NCBI GenBank assembly: GCA_938024995.1
Contig: CALJDU010000019.1
Coordinates: forward strand, 105,494 to 169,493
DNA: 64,000 bases
From: an uncultured bacterium
Lineage (GTDB): Bacteria; Myxococcota_A; Polyangia; Polyangiales; Houyiibacteriaceae
Direction of reading: 5' to 3'
Positions within the stretch are counted from its first letter, which is position 1; each line of letters starts with the position of its first letter. The notes beneath the pieces were generated by a model. It was not told where the DNA came from. It did no database searches and worked only from the letters and a program-made list of their open reading frames with translations. The translations under genes were made by a program, and so were the position numbers. Positions 8,316 through 17,357 of this stretch are shown here, piece after piece.

Positions 8316-9626
8316 GTGCCGTCACCCTCCCATCGCGAACGTCCTGCATGGTGTTTGCTGATCGGGTGGGTGTTGGCATCGACGGTCGTGAGCGCGTGCG
8401 CGGTGAACGCGGTACCGCGTGAGGCGACAACGACGAGGACGCAGACGACGGTGCCACCGCAGCGGGTATCGCAGCCGTTGCCATTGCAGCCTTCGGTTCC
8501 GGACGACGAGACCGAGCCCGCGGAACCGGAACCGCCACGTTCGCGTCGCGTCACGATCGCGGCCTCCGGCGACGCCTTGTTTCACATCAAGGTGGTCAAG
8601 GCGGGTCGCGCGCACGGTTTTGATCACGTGCTCCGCGGGCTGCGCGGCTTGCATGACGAAGACGCGATCACCTACGTCAACCTCGAGACCCCGCTCGTGA
8701 ATGATGTCCTCCCGGTGGCGACCGGCACGCCGCCCTTGCTCGGCGCCCCAGGAGAGGTCGCGGACGCGCTCGCGGGTGCCGGAGTGGACGTGGCAGGCTG
8801 CGCGAACAACCACGCCTATGATCAAAACGCGATCGGACTTGCGCGGACGTTGACGCTTCTCTCGGACGCGGGGGTCGTCCCGGTCGGCGCGGGCCCGACG
8901 AAACGAGCGGCGCAGGCGCATCAGATCGTGGAGCGTCAGGGGCTCCGGGTCGCGTTCCTGAGCTTTACAAAGCGAATCAACCGCGGCGCGGGCTCGCGTG
9001 AACCCGAGGCCTTCATCGCCTGGATGCGAGATCGAGAAGCGCTCAACGACGCGATCGAACGAGCACGCGCCGACGCCGATGTGGTGGTGCTGGGGCTGCA
9101 CTGGAGCGGGGACTATGCGCCGCGCCCGACGCATGCTCAGCGCGCGCTGGCCCGCGATTTGATCACGCGCGGCGTTGACGTGATCTTCGGCTCGGGTCCA
9201 CACGTGCTTCACGAGGTCGAGCGGATCGAAGGGCCGCGAGGAGACGCGCTCGTCGCGTACTCGCTCGGTAACCTGATCTCCAACCAAGGGTCGCGCTACC
9301 GCGTGGGCAGGCGGATCAACCCGCGCGGTCACCCTGCGCTCGTCCAGCCACACACGCGCGATGGGGTTCTGCTCTCCGTCGACATCGTGCTCGATGACGC
9401 CGCGATGAACCCCGAAGCTGAGCGACCGCGTCTGTCGTTACGGGCGCGAGGTGAACCGCTCTTCACGGACAACAACTTCTTTCGCGTCCACCGCGGCGAA
9501 GAAGAGCACTGGGACATCGCGACTCGTTCGCTTCTTGAGCTCGACGCGGCGACCCGAGAGGAGCGCTTCCCGGTGATCCGCGCCGCGCTTGGTGACGAAG
9601 TCGAATGGGCGGATCCGGCGCCCTGA
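8316..9626 (+). CDS. CapA-family (poly-gamma-glutamate synthesis type) lipoprotein
   Basis: A 436-residue CapA-like protein of the metallophosphoesterase-related PGA_cap fold. Seen: an N-terminal signal with Arg residues, a hydrophobic core and lipobox VSAC, then a Pro/Thr/Glu linker. The domain follows with IAASGDALFH, YVNLETPL, GCANNHAYD, LHWSGDY and SGPHVLHEVE...YSLGNLISN, the conserved blocks of the family. The start is GTG 8316, which places Arg residues before the hydrophobic core. In Bacillus CapA supports capsule or poly-gamma-glutamate export; here no capBC genes are present, so the cell-surface role is open. It lies 25 bases after the Cys-repeat lipoprotein and is convergent with the leucine-rich-repeat gene, with an 11-base gap. 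Confidence 0.85.
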   Translation: MPSPSHRERPAWCLLIGWVLASTVVSACAVNAVPREATTTRTQTTVPPQRVSQPLPLQPSVPDDETEPAEPEPPRSRRVTIAASGDALFHIKVVKAGRAHGFDHVLRGLRGLHDEDAITYVNLETPLVNDVLPVATGTPPLLGAPGEVADALAGAGVDVAGCANNHAYDQNAIGLARTLTLLSDAGVVPVGAGPTKRAAQAHQIVERQGLRVAFLSFTKRINRGAGSREPEAFIAWMRDREALNDAIERARADADVVVLGLHWSGDYAPRPTHAQRALARDLITRGVDVIFGSGPHVLHEVERIEGPRGDALVAYSLGNLISNQGSRYRVGRRINPRGHPALVQPHTRDGVLLSVDIVLDDAAMNPEAERPRLSLRARGEPLFTDNNFFRVHRGEEEHWDIATRSLLELDAATREERFPVIRAALGDEVEWADPAP

Positions 9627-9637
9627 CTTGTGCGCGT

Positions 9638-11368
9638 CTACGCTTCTTCGACTTTGGCTTCGTCTTCGGTGACGCGAATGAACACGTCTGCGACGCGCGG
9701 CGCGACGCGTACTCCGGTGTCGCGGAGGTCGAGGGTGCGCAGCTTGGGGAACCCGGCGAGGTCGGGCGGCGCCGCGCATGGGTTTCCCTGCAGCTCCAGG
9801 CGTTGAAGCTTCGCGTGCTGCCACTCGATCGCGGTGAGCTTGTTATGCCCCACCAAGAGTTCCTCGAGGAGCTTCGCGGCGAACACCGGCAGGTCGACGA
9901 GCGCGTTCTCGCTCATGTCCAAGCTCCGCAGTTTGCGAAGCGCGCTCACCGCGGGAGGGACGACCGCGAAGGCGTTCCGCGCGAGTGAGAGCTTCTCGAT
10001 CGGCGCGCTGAACTCTTCGCCGTCGGGGAAGAGCGACGTGAGCGCGTTTCCCGCCAGGTTGAGCTCGGTGAGCAGCCGAAGCGACGCGAGCGAGGGAGGG
10101 ACCGCGTCGAGCTCATTGTCCGCGGCGCTCAGAAACTCGAGGCGCGCGGCCGCGCCCAGGTTGGCCGGTAGGTGGGTCAATCGATTGCGCGACACATCGA
10201 GGAGCCGAAGCTGCGTGAGCGCAGACGGATCTGGGAGGGAGGTGAGCTCATTGTCGCTCGCGTGAAGCTCAAGCAGTCCTCCCGCGAGCGGCGGGAGCGC
10301 GTCCAAGCGACATCCCCGTACATCGAGCTGCCGGAGACCGCTGGGCACCGCCGAGAACGCGTCGAGGAGGTTGTCGTGCACGTCGAGCAAGCGAAGCGCG
10401 GGGTGCTCACCAAGCGAAGGCGGGATGTCCGCGAGCTGGTTCTTGCTCGCGCGGAGCTTCTTGAGCGCGCTCAGTCGCTCAAGGTCAGGCGGGAGCCGGC
10501 GCAGCGCGTTTCCGCTGAGGTCGAGCGCGGTGAGCGACTTCATCTTCGTGAAGCTCGACGGGAGTCGCTCCAGCTTGTTGCGCGCGAGATCCAGCTCGCC
10601 CAACGCCAAGAGACCTCCGATGGAAACCGGGAGCTCGGTCAGGCGGTTATTGCGCAGCCGAAGCGAGCGGAGGCTCGTGAGCTCACCGATGCGGTCGGGC
10701 AGCGCCTCAAGGCGCGCGTCGTCGATGTGAAGATCGCGAAGCGCGTGGAGCTCCCCGATCTCCTCGCACAGCTCGCGAAGAGGGTTGCGATCAAGGACCA
10801 ACGTCTTGAGCGACTGGAGCCGACCAATGGAAGACGGCAGCGAGACAAGCCCGTTCGAGGAGAGGTCGAGGTGCTCAAGCTGCGTGAGCCGCCCGATGGA
10901 GCTGGGCAGGTCCGCGATGTCGTTGTGCCGAAGGGAGAGCCGCTTGAGCGACGGGAGGGCAGTGATCGCGTCGGGGAGGTCGACTCGTCGCTGTCCGTCG
11001 AGTCGAAGCTCGGTGACGCAGTTCATTCGCATCAGCTCGCGCGGGACCTCCGGGAGCGTGGCGAGGGAGAGGTCGAGCAGCGCCGGCGCGATCAAGCTCT
11101 CGTGGACCTTGCCGCGTGACCGGGTCGCGTCGGGCATCGCGGCGATGACGCCGAGCAAGCCGTACTGAAGGAGCGGCTTCGCGCTCGACCCGCGGAAGAA
11201 CCTTCGCCCGACGATCTTCCCGCGCTCGATTTCACATCCCGCGAGGAGCTTCTCGAACGCGATCGGGTCTTCGAGCGAGTCCAGCAGCTCCACCCCGCGC
11301 CGCACATCCGCGAGCGTCGCTCCGTGCAGGAGCTCGCGGACCCGCTCGAGCTGCGAGGCATCGGTCAT
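9638..11368 (-). CDS. Leucine-rich repeat protein
   Basis: A 576-residue protein made mostly of about 18-20 leucine-rich repeats of 23 residues or near, of the bacterial type with LPxxIGxL (for example LPSSIGRLTQLEHLDLSSN and LPVSIGGLLALGELDL). The first ~110 residues are a helical cap with no signal peptide, so the protein is predicted cytoplasmic. I chose ATG at 11368 because the open frame further upstream runs into the epimerase coding region; the two genes are 19 bases apart and probably co-transcribed. Toward the C-terminus the repeats become irregular (VSALRKLRSLDMSEN). The role is likely protein-protein interaction; no kinase, GTPase or ubiquitin-ligase domain is attached. Confidence 0.85.
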   Translation of the reverse strand: MTDASQLERVRELLHGATLADVRRGVELLDSLEDPIAFEKLLAGCEIERGKIVGRRFFRGSSAKPLLQYGLLGVIAAMPDATRSRGKVHESLIAPALLDLSLATLPEVPRELMRMNCVTELRLDGQRRVDLPDAITALPSLKRLSLRHNDIADLPSSIGRLTQLEHLDLSSNGLVSLPSSIGRLQSLKTLVLDRNPLRELCEEIGELHALRDLHIDDARLEALPDRIGELTSLRSLRLRNNRLTELPVSIGGLLALGELDLARNKLERLPSSFTKMKSLTALDLSGNALRRLPPDLERLSALKKLRASKNQLADIPPSLGEHPALRLLDVHDNLLDAFSAVPSGLRQLDVRGCRLDALPPLAGGLLELHASDNELTSLPDPSALTQLRLLDVSRNRLTHLPANLGAAARLEFLSAADNELDAVPPSLASLRLLTELNLAGNALTSLFPDGEEFSAPIEKLSLARNAFAVVPPAVSALRKLRSLDMSENALVDLPVFAAKLLEELLVGHNKLTAIEWQHAKLQRLELQGNPCAAPPDLAGFPKLRTLDLRDTGVRVAPRVADVFIRVTEDEAKVEEA

Positions 11369-11387
11369 CCGGAGGCGCGCTCGGGTG

Positions 11388-12440
11388 TCACGTCGCGGTC
11401 GCCTCTGCGCTCGCGACCTGTTCGGCGATGTCCTCGTCGGTCGCCGGTGGTCGGACGCGCGACGCGATCGCCTCGGCTCCACCTTCCGACGCGATCCAGT
11501 CTGACAGCTCGGCCATCCCCACGTCCCGCGTGACCGGAGCGTCGTAGCCGAGGTCGTTGATCGCGCGCTGTTGATCGAAGGAAGTGCTCTGGCCGCGACG
11601 GACGACATCGCTCGGCCACAGTCCGGCTTCCCCGCGACGCTTCCTCAGCACGGCGCGCGCGTAGGCGAACCGGTAGCGACCGCCGACCCGCGGGGAAGAG
11701 ACCCCCGCCGCAGCGGAGAGCTCCGAGTAGAACTCCGCGGCGAGGTTGAACTCGTTGTCCGTGATGTTGTAGACGGCGCCCGCCGCGGTCTCGCAGGTGA
11801 GGGCGCGCGCCAAGGCATCGACGACGTTTCCGATGTGCGCGGTCGCGACGAGGTTGTCGCCTTTTCCGAAGAGCCGAACCCCTCCTTCGTTGAGGGCCTC
11901 GCGGAGCAGTCCGGGAAGCGTCGTCGTATCGCCCGCGCCCCACAACATCGCTGGCCGGACCACAGTGGTCTCCATCGCATCGTCGCCTCGGCCGATCACC
12001 ATCTCTTCAGCTTCAAGCTTCGTGCGTCCGTAGCTGTCGAGGGGGTCACCGATCAGGCCTTTGTCTTCGTTCCAGTTCACTCGTGGAACGTTCGTCATGG
12101 TGACATCCGTACAAGACACGTGCACGACTCGCTTTACCTTCGCGCGTCGGCTCGCCCGCAAAACGTTCTCGGTGCCGGCGACGTTCACCCATCCGAGCGC
12201 ACGCGCGGAGGCGCGGTGAGAGGTGACCGCGGCCGTGTGGACCAAACGCTCGCATCCTTCCGCAGCAGCCCAGATCGCGCGCGGATCACCAACTCCGCCG
12301 GGGAAAACCGTCAGCCCGAGCGCCTCCAGTTCGGGCGACGATTGTCGCGTGAGGGCGTGAACCGTGTGGCCATCGCGGACCAGGCGGGCGCAGAGCGCGC
12401 GACCGAGAAAACCGGACGCGCCGGTGACAGTGATCTTCAT
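11388..12440 (-). CDS. NAD-dependent epimerase/dehydratase family protein
   Basis: An extended short-chain dehydrogenase of 350 residues. The N-terminus holds the NAD(P)-binding glycine motif TGASGFLG. HTAAV is the usual strand-4 segment, and the active-site pair appears as YGRTK (Tyr-x3-Lys) after a Ser/Thr-bearing strand (VVHVSCTD). The family acts on nucleotide sugars, 3-beta-hydroxysteroids or related alcohols; the C-terminal substrate domain does not tell me which. The ATG at 12440 is at the family N-terminus (MKITVTGASG). It lies 70 bases downstream of the ABC exporter genes and 19 bases upstream of the leucine-rich-repeat gene, all on the minus strand, so it may belong to one long operon. 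Confidence 0.86.
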   Translation of the reverse strand: MKITVTGASGFLGRALCARLVRDGHTVHALTRQSSPELEALGLTVFPGGVGDPRAIWAAAEGCERLVHTAAVTSHRASARALGWVNVAGTENVLRASRRAKVKRVVHVSCTDVTMTNVPRVNWNEDKGLIGDPLDSYGRTKLEAEEMVIGRGDDAMETTVVRPAMLWGAGDTTTLPGLLREALNEGGVRLFGKGDNLVATAHIGNVVDALARALTCETAAGAVYNITDNEFNLAAEFYSELSAAAGVSSPRVGGRYRFAYARAVLRKRRGEAGLWPSDVVRRGQSTSFDQQRAINDLGYDAPVTRDVGMAELSDWIASEGGAEAIASRVRPPATDEDIAEQVASAEATAT

Positions 12441-12510
12441 GACAACCCTTTCGCGCGGTGACCCGCGTCAGTGGGGGACAGCACAGGAGACCCAAGGTTC
12501 CCGGCGTGGG

Positions 12511-13299
12511 TCACGCCTTGCTGAAGCGATACTCACTCACTTGCACGACGATCGCGGCGATCGTGAGCGAAGCGACCGTCACGAACGCGATGAGCGCGCT
12601 GCCGATCGCGGGCGAGATGTCGGGGGCGTAGGTCGACATGAGCCCCGTCTTCGGCATCCCGGCGACCTCTTGCGCGTGGAAGTTCATCGACACGACGCGG
12701 AAGACACCGGGCATCAGCGACCCGCCAAACTCGACCACCGCGAGATAGAGCGCCGCCACGATCCCCGCTGCCTCGGGGACCAGCGCGCCCCACATGGTGC
12801 AGACCGCGCAATAGAAGATGGCGACCAGGACGAGCGCTCCGGTGACCTTCGTAGTTTGCGCGGCTTGCTCGAAGAGCGCGGTCGGGGTCGCGGCGTAGAT
12901 GATGACGTGCAAGAGCACCGCGCCGATGATCAAGAGGCCGATCGAGAGGAGGGTTCCCGCGGCGAACTTACCGGTCGTGATCGCGAAGCGCCCGACAGGT
13001 CGCGCGGTCAGGAACGGGAAGGTGCGGTTCTCGACCTCTTCGGCGATCGCGCCCGAGGTGAACAAGAACGGAAGCAAGAACACCAGCATCCGGAAGAAGC
13101 CCCAGGTGAACCCCTTCTCCATGGCCTCGGAGGGGACGACGGTGTCGCTCGTGTAGCGGGTGATGCCGACCGCGGCGATGGCCATCACGGTGGAGATGAT
13201 GCCAAGACGAAGCTTGTTGCCGCGCCAGATCCGCAAGAGCTGCAGACGGAAGACCGCGGCGATGCCGACACCCAGACTCGGGACGCTCGGGGCGCTCAT
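12511..13299 (-). CDS. ABC-2 type transporter permease
   Basis: Membrane permease of 262 residues with about six hydrophobic segments (among them GIISTVMAIAAVGI, FFRMLVFLLPFLF, LLSIGLLIIGAVLLHVIIY, ALVLVAIFYCAVC and the last TVASLTIAAIVVQV). It contains the ABC-2 family motif EEVENRTFPFLTARPVGR, where a Glu-rich turn precedes transmembrane helix 3. ATG 13299 is used because its ATGA overlaps the stop of the ATPase gene; an open frame further upstream only duplicates the ATPase region. With the two upstream genes it makes a complete ABC-2 exporter: one ATPase and two different permeases. The substrate is unknown; drug, lipid or polysaccharide export and membrane maintenance are all possible. 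Confidence 0.84.
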   Translation of the reverse strand: MSAPSVPSLGVGIAAVFRLQLLRIWRGNKLRLGIISTVMAIAAVGITRYTSDTVVPSEAMEKGFTWGFFRMLVFLLPFLFTSGAIAEEVENRTFPFLTARPVGRFAITTGKFAAGTLLSIGLLIIGAVLLHVIIYAATPTALFEQAAQTTKVTGALVLVAIFYCAVCTMWGALVPEAAGIVAALYLAVVEFGGSLMPGVFRVVSMNFHAQEVAGMPKTGLMSTYAPDISPAIGSALIAFVTVASLTIAAIVVQVSEYRFSKA

Positions 13300-14381
13300 G
13301 AGTTTGCTCCCTTTGACTTGGCTGAGGCCTTTGCGGACGCCTTCGCGGCGCGCGCATCGGGCTTGGGTCTGAACGCCGACGGGACCGCGCTGCCGACCGC
13401 GGCGTCGGCACCGGTTCCCGCGCCCCGCGTGCTGTGCTCCACGAGGTAGTGGAAGAGCGCTTCGAGCGTCGCGTCGGGGCTCGTCATGGAGCTGAGGTCG
13501 AGGTCCTGCTCCACGCATACGTTCGCGATCGCCGCATAGGTTGAGTCTGGGTCGCGCGTCTCGAACTCGACGCAATGGGCGTTCAAGAAACGCATCCCGA
13601 CCACGCCTTCGACCGCCAACAGCTGGGCGCCCAAACGACGGGCGTCTTCACACTCCACGCGGATATGGTGGGGGTGCTCTTCGAGCAAGGCGCGGATCTC
13701 GTGAACCTGTCCATGCGCGACCAGCTGTCCGCGCGCGATCAGCAAGACCTGTTCGGTCAACGCTTCGACCTCGTGGAGCACGTGGGTCGAGAAGAGGACA
13801 ACCGCGCCGTCGTCCGCGCGCTGGCGAACTTGGTTGAGAATGACCGCGCGCGATGTTGGGTCGGTGCCGGTGAGCGGCTCGTCGAGCAGGAGGACGTCCG
13901 GATCGTGAACAATGGACTGAGCGAGCTTCGCGCGCTGTCGCATCCCGCGGCTGTAGCCACCGACCTTTCGTTCCATCGCGTCCTTCAGCCCGAACGCCAC
14001 GAGCGCGTCCTTCGCGCGGTCCGCCGCTTCCGACTTGTCGTACCCGCTCAGCCGCGCCATCGCGGTCACGAACTCGTGGGCGGTGAGCTCGTCGTACATC
14101 GCGTCGGCCTCAGGGCAGAGGCCAATGCGACGAAGGGCTTCGGGTCGCGCGAACGGGTTGACGCCGCAGACTTGAATCTCACCGAGGTTGGGCTTGATCT
14201 GTCCCGCGGCGAGCCTCAGGAACGTCGTCTTCCCGCTCCCGTTCGGACCGAGCAAGCCCCAGATTCCGGGCGAGAGGTGCAGCGAGACGTCTTGAAGCGC
14301 GGTGACCTTGCCGTACCACTTACTGAGCCCGACGGCGCGTACGCTTGGCTCGGTGCCCTTGGTCTTCTTCTTCTCGCTCAC
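13296..14381 (-). CDS. ABC transporter ATP-binding protein
   Basis: ATPase subunit of 361 residues for the flanking ABC-2 permeases. Walker A is GPNGSGKTT at about residues 45-53, the signature is the YSRGM-QR variant (YSRGMRQRAKLAQ), and Walker B is DVLLLDEP followed by the H-loop (LFSTHVLHE). The C-terminal ~80 residues after the nucleotide-binding domain include an Ala/Lys-rich tail, which may contact the permease or membrane. The start is GTG 14381, whose GTGA overlaps the stop of the upstream permease; the stop overlaps the ATG of the downstream permease by 4 bases. The triple overlap argues for equimolar synthesis of one complex at the inner membrane. Confidence 0.9.
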   Translation of the reverse strand: MSEKKKTKGTEPSVRAVGLSKWYGKVTALQDVSLHLSPGIWGLLGPNGSGKTTFLRLAAGQIKPNLGEIQVCGVNPFARPEALRRIGLCPEADAMYDELTAHEFVTAMARLSGYDKSEAADRAKDALVAFGLKDAMERKVGGYSRGMRQRAKLAQSIVHDPDVLLLDEPLTGTDPTSRAVILNQVRQRADDGAVVLFSTHVLHEVEALTEQVLLIARGQLVAHGQVHEIRALLEEHPHHIRVECEDARRLGAQLLAVEGVVGMRFLNAHCVEFETRDPDSTYAAIANVCVEQDLDLSSMTSPDATLEALFHYLVEHSTRGAGTGADAAVGSAVPSAFRPKPDARAAKASAKASAKSKGANS

Positions 14382-15229
14382 GTGATCACCTTGGCGTCGC
14401 GGAGTCGTCGATGGGAGAGCGTCAGGCCACCTGCGCAAACCGCGACCAAAATAGGAAGCGCGTGGAACCAGCGCAGGTCGCTCGAAGGTTCGATCTTGAA
14501 GACGGCGTCCCCGACAATCTCGAGGAGGGCGGGGAGCGAGATCAATCGGAGCCACGGCCAGTCGCTCACCTCAAAGACGATCGAGGCGAGCACATGCGGC
14601 ACCAAGAAGACCAGGATCCACCCGCTCATCGTGAACGCGCGGCTCTTGCTGAACGACGAGACGGTCACGGACGCGATCGCGAGGACCACTGAGATCACAG
14701 CGGCGTGGAGAACCGCCGGCAGGATCAGCGCGACCGACTCCAGCCGAAGCTCGGGCTCAATCGTGCCGGAAATCGCGATCAGGAGAAGCGTTCCGGGCAC
14801 CACCAGAATCGAGAAGCTCAAGATGGAGACCGCGCCGATCCGAGAGATGAGGTACTGGACCGGCGTGACCGGCTTGGCGAAGTAAAACTGAAACGCCTTG
14901 AAGTTGAGGTCCTCTGCGATCGCGCTCGCGCCCGCGCCCAGCGTGATGAGCGAGATGAAGAGCCAGAGCTGCCAGATGTAGAGACCGTGGACGTAGGTCG
15001 GCGCGTCGAGCGGCGGGACTTGGTCACCGGCTTGGCTCTTGATGTAGAACCGGATCCCGATCCCGGCGATGGCGACGACGGGCGGTACCCAAGAGAGGAA
15101 GAGCGCGATCTTGACGAGCCATGAGCCCCACGCCCGACGCAGCGCATGGCGGAGCATGACGCGCGTGTTTTGGGAGGCCGGGAGGCGTTCGCCTTGATAC
15201 GGTCTGTAGCCGAGGTCGCGGACCGTCAT
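14378..15229 (-). CDS. ABC-2 type transporter permease, first gene of the exporter
   Basis: Membrane permease of 283 residues. A short cytoplasmic N-terminus (MTVRDLGYRPYQGERLP) precedes six hydrophobic segments, including ALFLSWVPPVVAIAGIGI, YIWQLWLFISLITLGAGA and ILSFSILVVPGTLLLIA. The conserved ABC-2 element AIAEDLNFKAFQFYFAKPV follows the second segment. It differs from the second permease of the operon, so the transporter is probably a heterodimer with two ATPase copies. ATG at 15229. The stop overlaps the ATPase start by 4 bases. It is transcribed away from the lone receiver gene, which ends 64 bases upstream on the same strand. Confidence 0.83.
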   Translation of the reverse strand: MTVRDLGYRPYQGERLPASQNTRVMLRHALRRAWGSWLVKIALFLSWVPPVVAIAGIGIRFYIKSQAGDQVPPLDAPTYVHGLYIWQLWLFISLITLGAGASAIAEDLNFKAFQFYFAKPVTPVQYLISRIGAVSILSFSILVVPGTLLLIAISGTIEPELRLESVALILPAVLHAAVISVVLAIASVTVSSFSKSRAFTMSGWILVFLVPHVLASIVFEVSDWPWLRLISLPALLEIVGDAVFKIEPSSDLRWFHALPILVAVCAGGLTLSHRRLRDAKVIT

Positions 15230-15292
15230 GGCCGCGGAGGCTACGCTGCAAGTAGGTGCGCTTCAACCGGTTCCGGGAAGCGTCTTCAAAGT

Positions 15293-15739
15293 CTAGCTGA
15301 CCTTGGCGTCTTCGTCGGTCGTGATGCCCGCTTCGATCGCATCCACGGAAAGCCGATGGTGTGAGGATCGACGAGCTGCACGCGCTGCCGCATCTTTGAC
15401 GGCAGACAAGAGCCCCATCATCGAGAAAGGCTTCGAGAGGACCTTCAGGAAGAGCCGCCGCTCTTTGTCGGTGACCGACTCCGCCGTTCCTGTCATCAGC
15501 AAAGCGACTGGAGCAATCCCGAACGAAGACTCCAATGTGGCGACAAACTGCGCACCTGTCATCGCCGGGAGGCGAAAGTCCGCGATAATAACATCGGGCA
15601 ACGGGTTCTGCTCCAAGTGCGTGAGAGCAGCGGTCGCGCTATCGAACGTGATGGTCTCAAAACCGATAGACTCAACCGCCTTCTCCACCAAAAGGCGGAT
15701 CATCGCGTCGTCATCAACAATGAGGACTTGGGTCTGCAC
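15293..15739 (-). CDS. Single-domain response regulator
   Basis: A 148-residue CheY-like receiver. It shows the acidic pair IVDDD, the phosphoacceptor Asp in DVIIADFRLPAMTG, the Thr of LLMTGTAE and the Lys of LSKPFS. About 25 extra residues follow the receiver; they are Arg/Ala-rich and have no recognisable fold. There is no output domain, so it likely acts by protein contact or in a phosphorelay. The partner kinase is not adjacent. ATG 15739 stands at the edge of an AT-richer intergenic stretch. It is not the chemotaxis cheY of the cluster near 53 kb. Confidence 0.85.
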   Translation of the reverse strand: MQTQVLIVDDDAMIRLLVEKAVESIGFETITFDSATAALTHLEQNPLPDVIIADFRLPAMTGAQFVATLESSFGIAPVALLMTGTAESVTDKERRLFLKVLSKPFSMMGLLSAVKDAAARAARRSSHHRLSVDAIEAGITTDEDAKVS

Positions 15740-16031
15740 GGTGCCTTTAACGTGGGCGTGTTCACGTGTGATGTCCAGTGGATTCCTGTTTCGGCGGAAA
15801 CTTTCGAGCGTTTTCGTGGGTTAGGAAACCACAATTTATTACAAACCTCCCTCATTTGTGACGTCTCTCCAGCAAATCGAAACATACCTTCCTCTGTCAC
15901 CCATAGTCCCCATTCAGGGTCTCTTTCTGTAACGAAGCGTGGAAGAAGCCAATGCTCTTGATCGTTGACCCTGCATCCGTGTTTGAAGGTTTCCCGCTCA
16001 ACTCCTGGTATTCCGGAACGCGCTGGCAGCC
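15740..16031. other. AT-richer intergenic stretch between divergent genes
   Basis: About 290 bases separate the receiver gene (minus) from the DUF58 gene (plus). The centre, around 15820-15960, is clearly poorer in G+C than the coding DNA around it and contains short A/T runs such as CACAATTTATTACAAAC, a plausible place for divergent promoters. An open frame on the minus strand (15700-16047) crosses it, but its codons are unlike the neighbours (AGG, AGA, CTA appear), so I do not call it a gene. No convincing hairpin, operator or RNA gene was seen. Confidence 0.4.
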
Positions 16032-17357
16032 ATGAGCGTCGATCCAAAGAGCGTCGATCCGAACGAAGGTGACGAACCGACGCTCAAGAAGCGGCTCTTC
16101 CGCTGGATGAGTCGTGCTCGCGATCTCTTTCCGCTTCGTCCGCTTGGGATCCTCATCACTTGTGGCGCGCTCCTTTCGCTGAAGTGGTTCGCCTCTGCGG
16201 AACAAGATCTTGTCGTCTTGGTGGTCGGAACGGCCGCGCTCTTCCTCGTCGCGATCGCCGTGACGTTTGTCGTCGTCACAGCGCTCGCGCTCAAGGTGTT
16301 CTCAAACCGCCGACCCAGCTCCGAGTCGGACGACCCGCTCACGTTCGAGACGACTCGCTTTCAGCGCACCGGAGCCACTCGCGCGTCGATGTTCTGGTTG
16401 CCCTTCGTTCAGTCGCGCGTGGCGTGGCTGAGCCAGAGGGAGGTCGCGGTGCGCTGGGTTTCTTCCCGGCGTGGTCGACTCGCCGAGGAAGCGCGATTTT
16501 CTCGTCGGGGAACGATCCACGAGATTGAGCGTCGGCACGTGATTCAAGATCCGTTTGGGCTCGCTCGGGTCGCGACCCGTTCTTCACGTTCCGTGAGCTA
16601 TACGGTCCTGCCGCACGTTGGCGCGATGCGCTCCGCGCCGCTCCTCATGACGCTGGCGGGTGGAGAGGACGTCCCGCATCCGCTCGGCGTTGACCAGGGC
16701 GACCGACTGGACCTCCGACGCTACGCGCCTGGGGATCCCGTTCGCTTCATTCACTGGAAGGTGTTCGCGCGGACGCGGGAGCTTGTCGTCCGTGTCCCGG
16801 AACGAGCGCTCGCGCGATCGCGTCGCACCGTCGCGTACTTGATCGCCGGTGACGGAGACGAAGCGAGCTCGGCCTGTGCACGTGTCGCGATCAGTTCAAG
16901 CGCGCTTGGCGAGGATTGGATCTTCGGCGCGGACGGAAGCGGCGAGTGCACCACGCAGCCTGACGCGCTAGACGCGATCGTTCGTTCCGCGGATCACGTG
17001 GGCGAGAACGGGTTGAGCGCGTTCCTTGCGTCGACCGACCGTTCCGGTCCGAGCAGCGCGATCGTGTTCGCCCCGACGCGTCCTGGCGCGTGGATCGACT
17101 CCGTGATTCGTGTCTCACGACAGCGACCGTCGCGTCTTCGGGTCGTCCTCGGAGTGGATGGGTTGACGTCTTCGCGGGCGCCGTCGTTGCTTCGTCGTGC
17201 GCTCACCCGCACGCGAGGTCTGAAGGCGTCGAGCGCCGACGATCTCGACGAGGTGACGCGGAGGCTCGGCGGCGCAGTGGACGTTTTGGTGATCGACCGG
17301 GTCACCGGTCGCGTGCTCGGTGAGGCGCATCGGCGCCAAGCGCGGAGGGCCGCGTGA
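16032..17357 (+). CDS. DUF58 domain-containing membrane protein
   Basis: A 441-residue protein with two hydrophobic segments at about residues 35-85 (GILITCGALLSLKWF and VVLVVGTAALFLVAIAVTFVVVTALAL), then a long cytoplasmic part. The DUF58 hallmark is present: LRRYAPGDPVRFIHWKVFART, with RFIHWK as its core. DUF58 proteins have a VWA-like fold and regularly travel with MoxR AAA+ ATPases and transglutaminase-like membrane proteins; that family knowledge matches the next two genes here. The ATG at 16032 precedes the first hydrophobic segment. Its stop overlaps the transglutaminase start by 4 bases (GTGA). Its molecular function is not established; a role in complex assembly with MoxR is inferred. 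Confidence 0.87.
   Translation: MSVDPKSVDPNEGDEPTLKKRLFRWMSRARDLFPLRPLGILITCGALLSLKWFASAEQDLVVLVVGTAALFLVAIAVTFVVVTALALKVFSNRRPSSESDDPLTFETTRFQRTGATRASMFWLPFVQSRVAWLSQREVAVRWVSSRRGRLAEEARFSRRGTIHEIERRHVIQDPFGLARVATRSSRSVSYTVLPHVGAMRSAPLLMTLAGGEDVPHPLGVDQGDRLDLRRYAPGDPVRFIHWKVFARTRELVVRVPERALARSRRTVAYLIAGDGDEASSACARVAISSSALGEDWIFGADGSGECTTQPDALDAIVRSADHVGENGLSAFLASTDRSGPSSAIVFAPTRPGAWIDSVIRVSRQRPSRLRVVLGVDGLTSSRAPSLLRRALTRTRGLKASSADDLDEVTRRLGGAVDVLVIDRVTGRVLGEAHRRQARRAA

Noticed and set aside
15700..16047. 115-residue minus-strand frame in the divergent gap
   Set aside because: Unusual codons, overlap with the receiver start, and no recognisable motif. Kept only as a finding.
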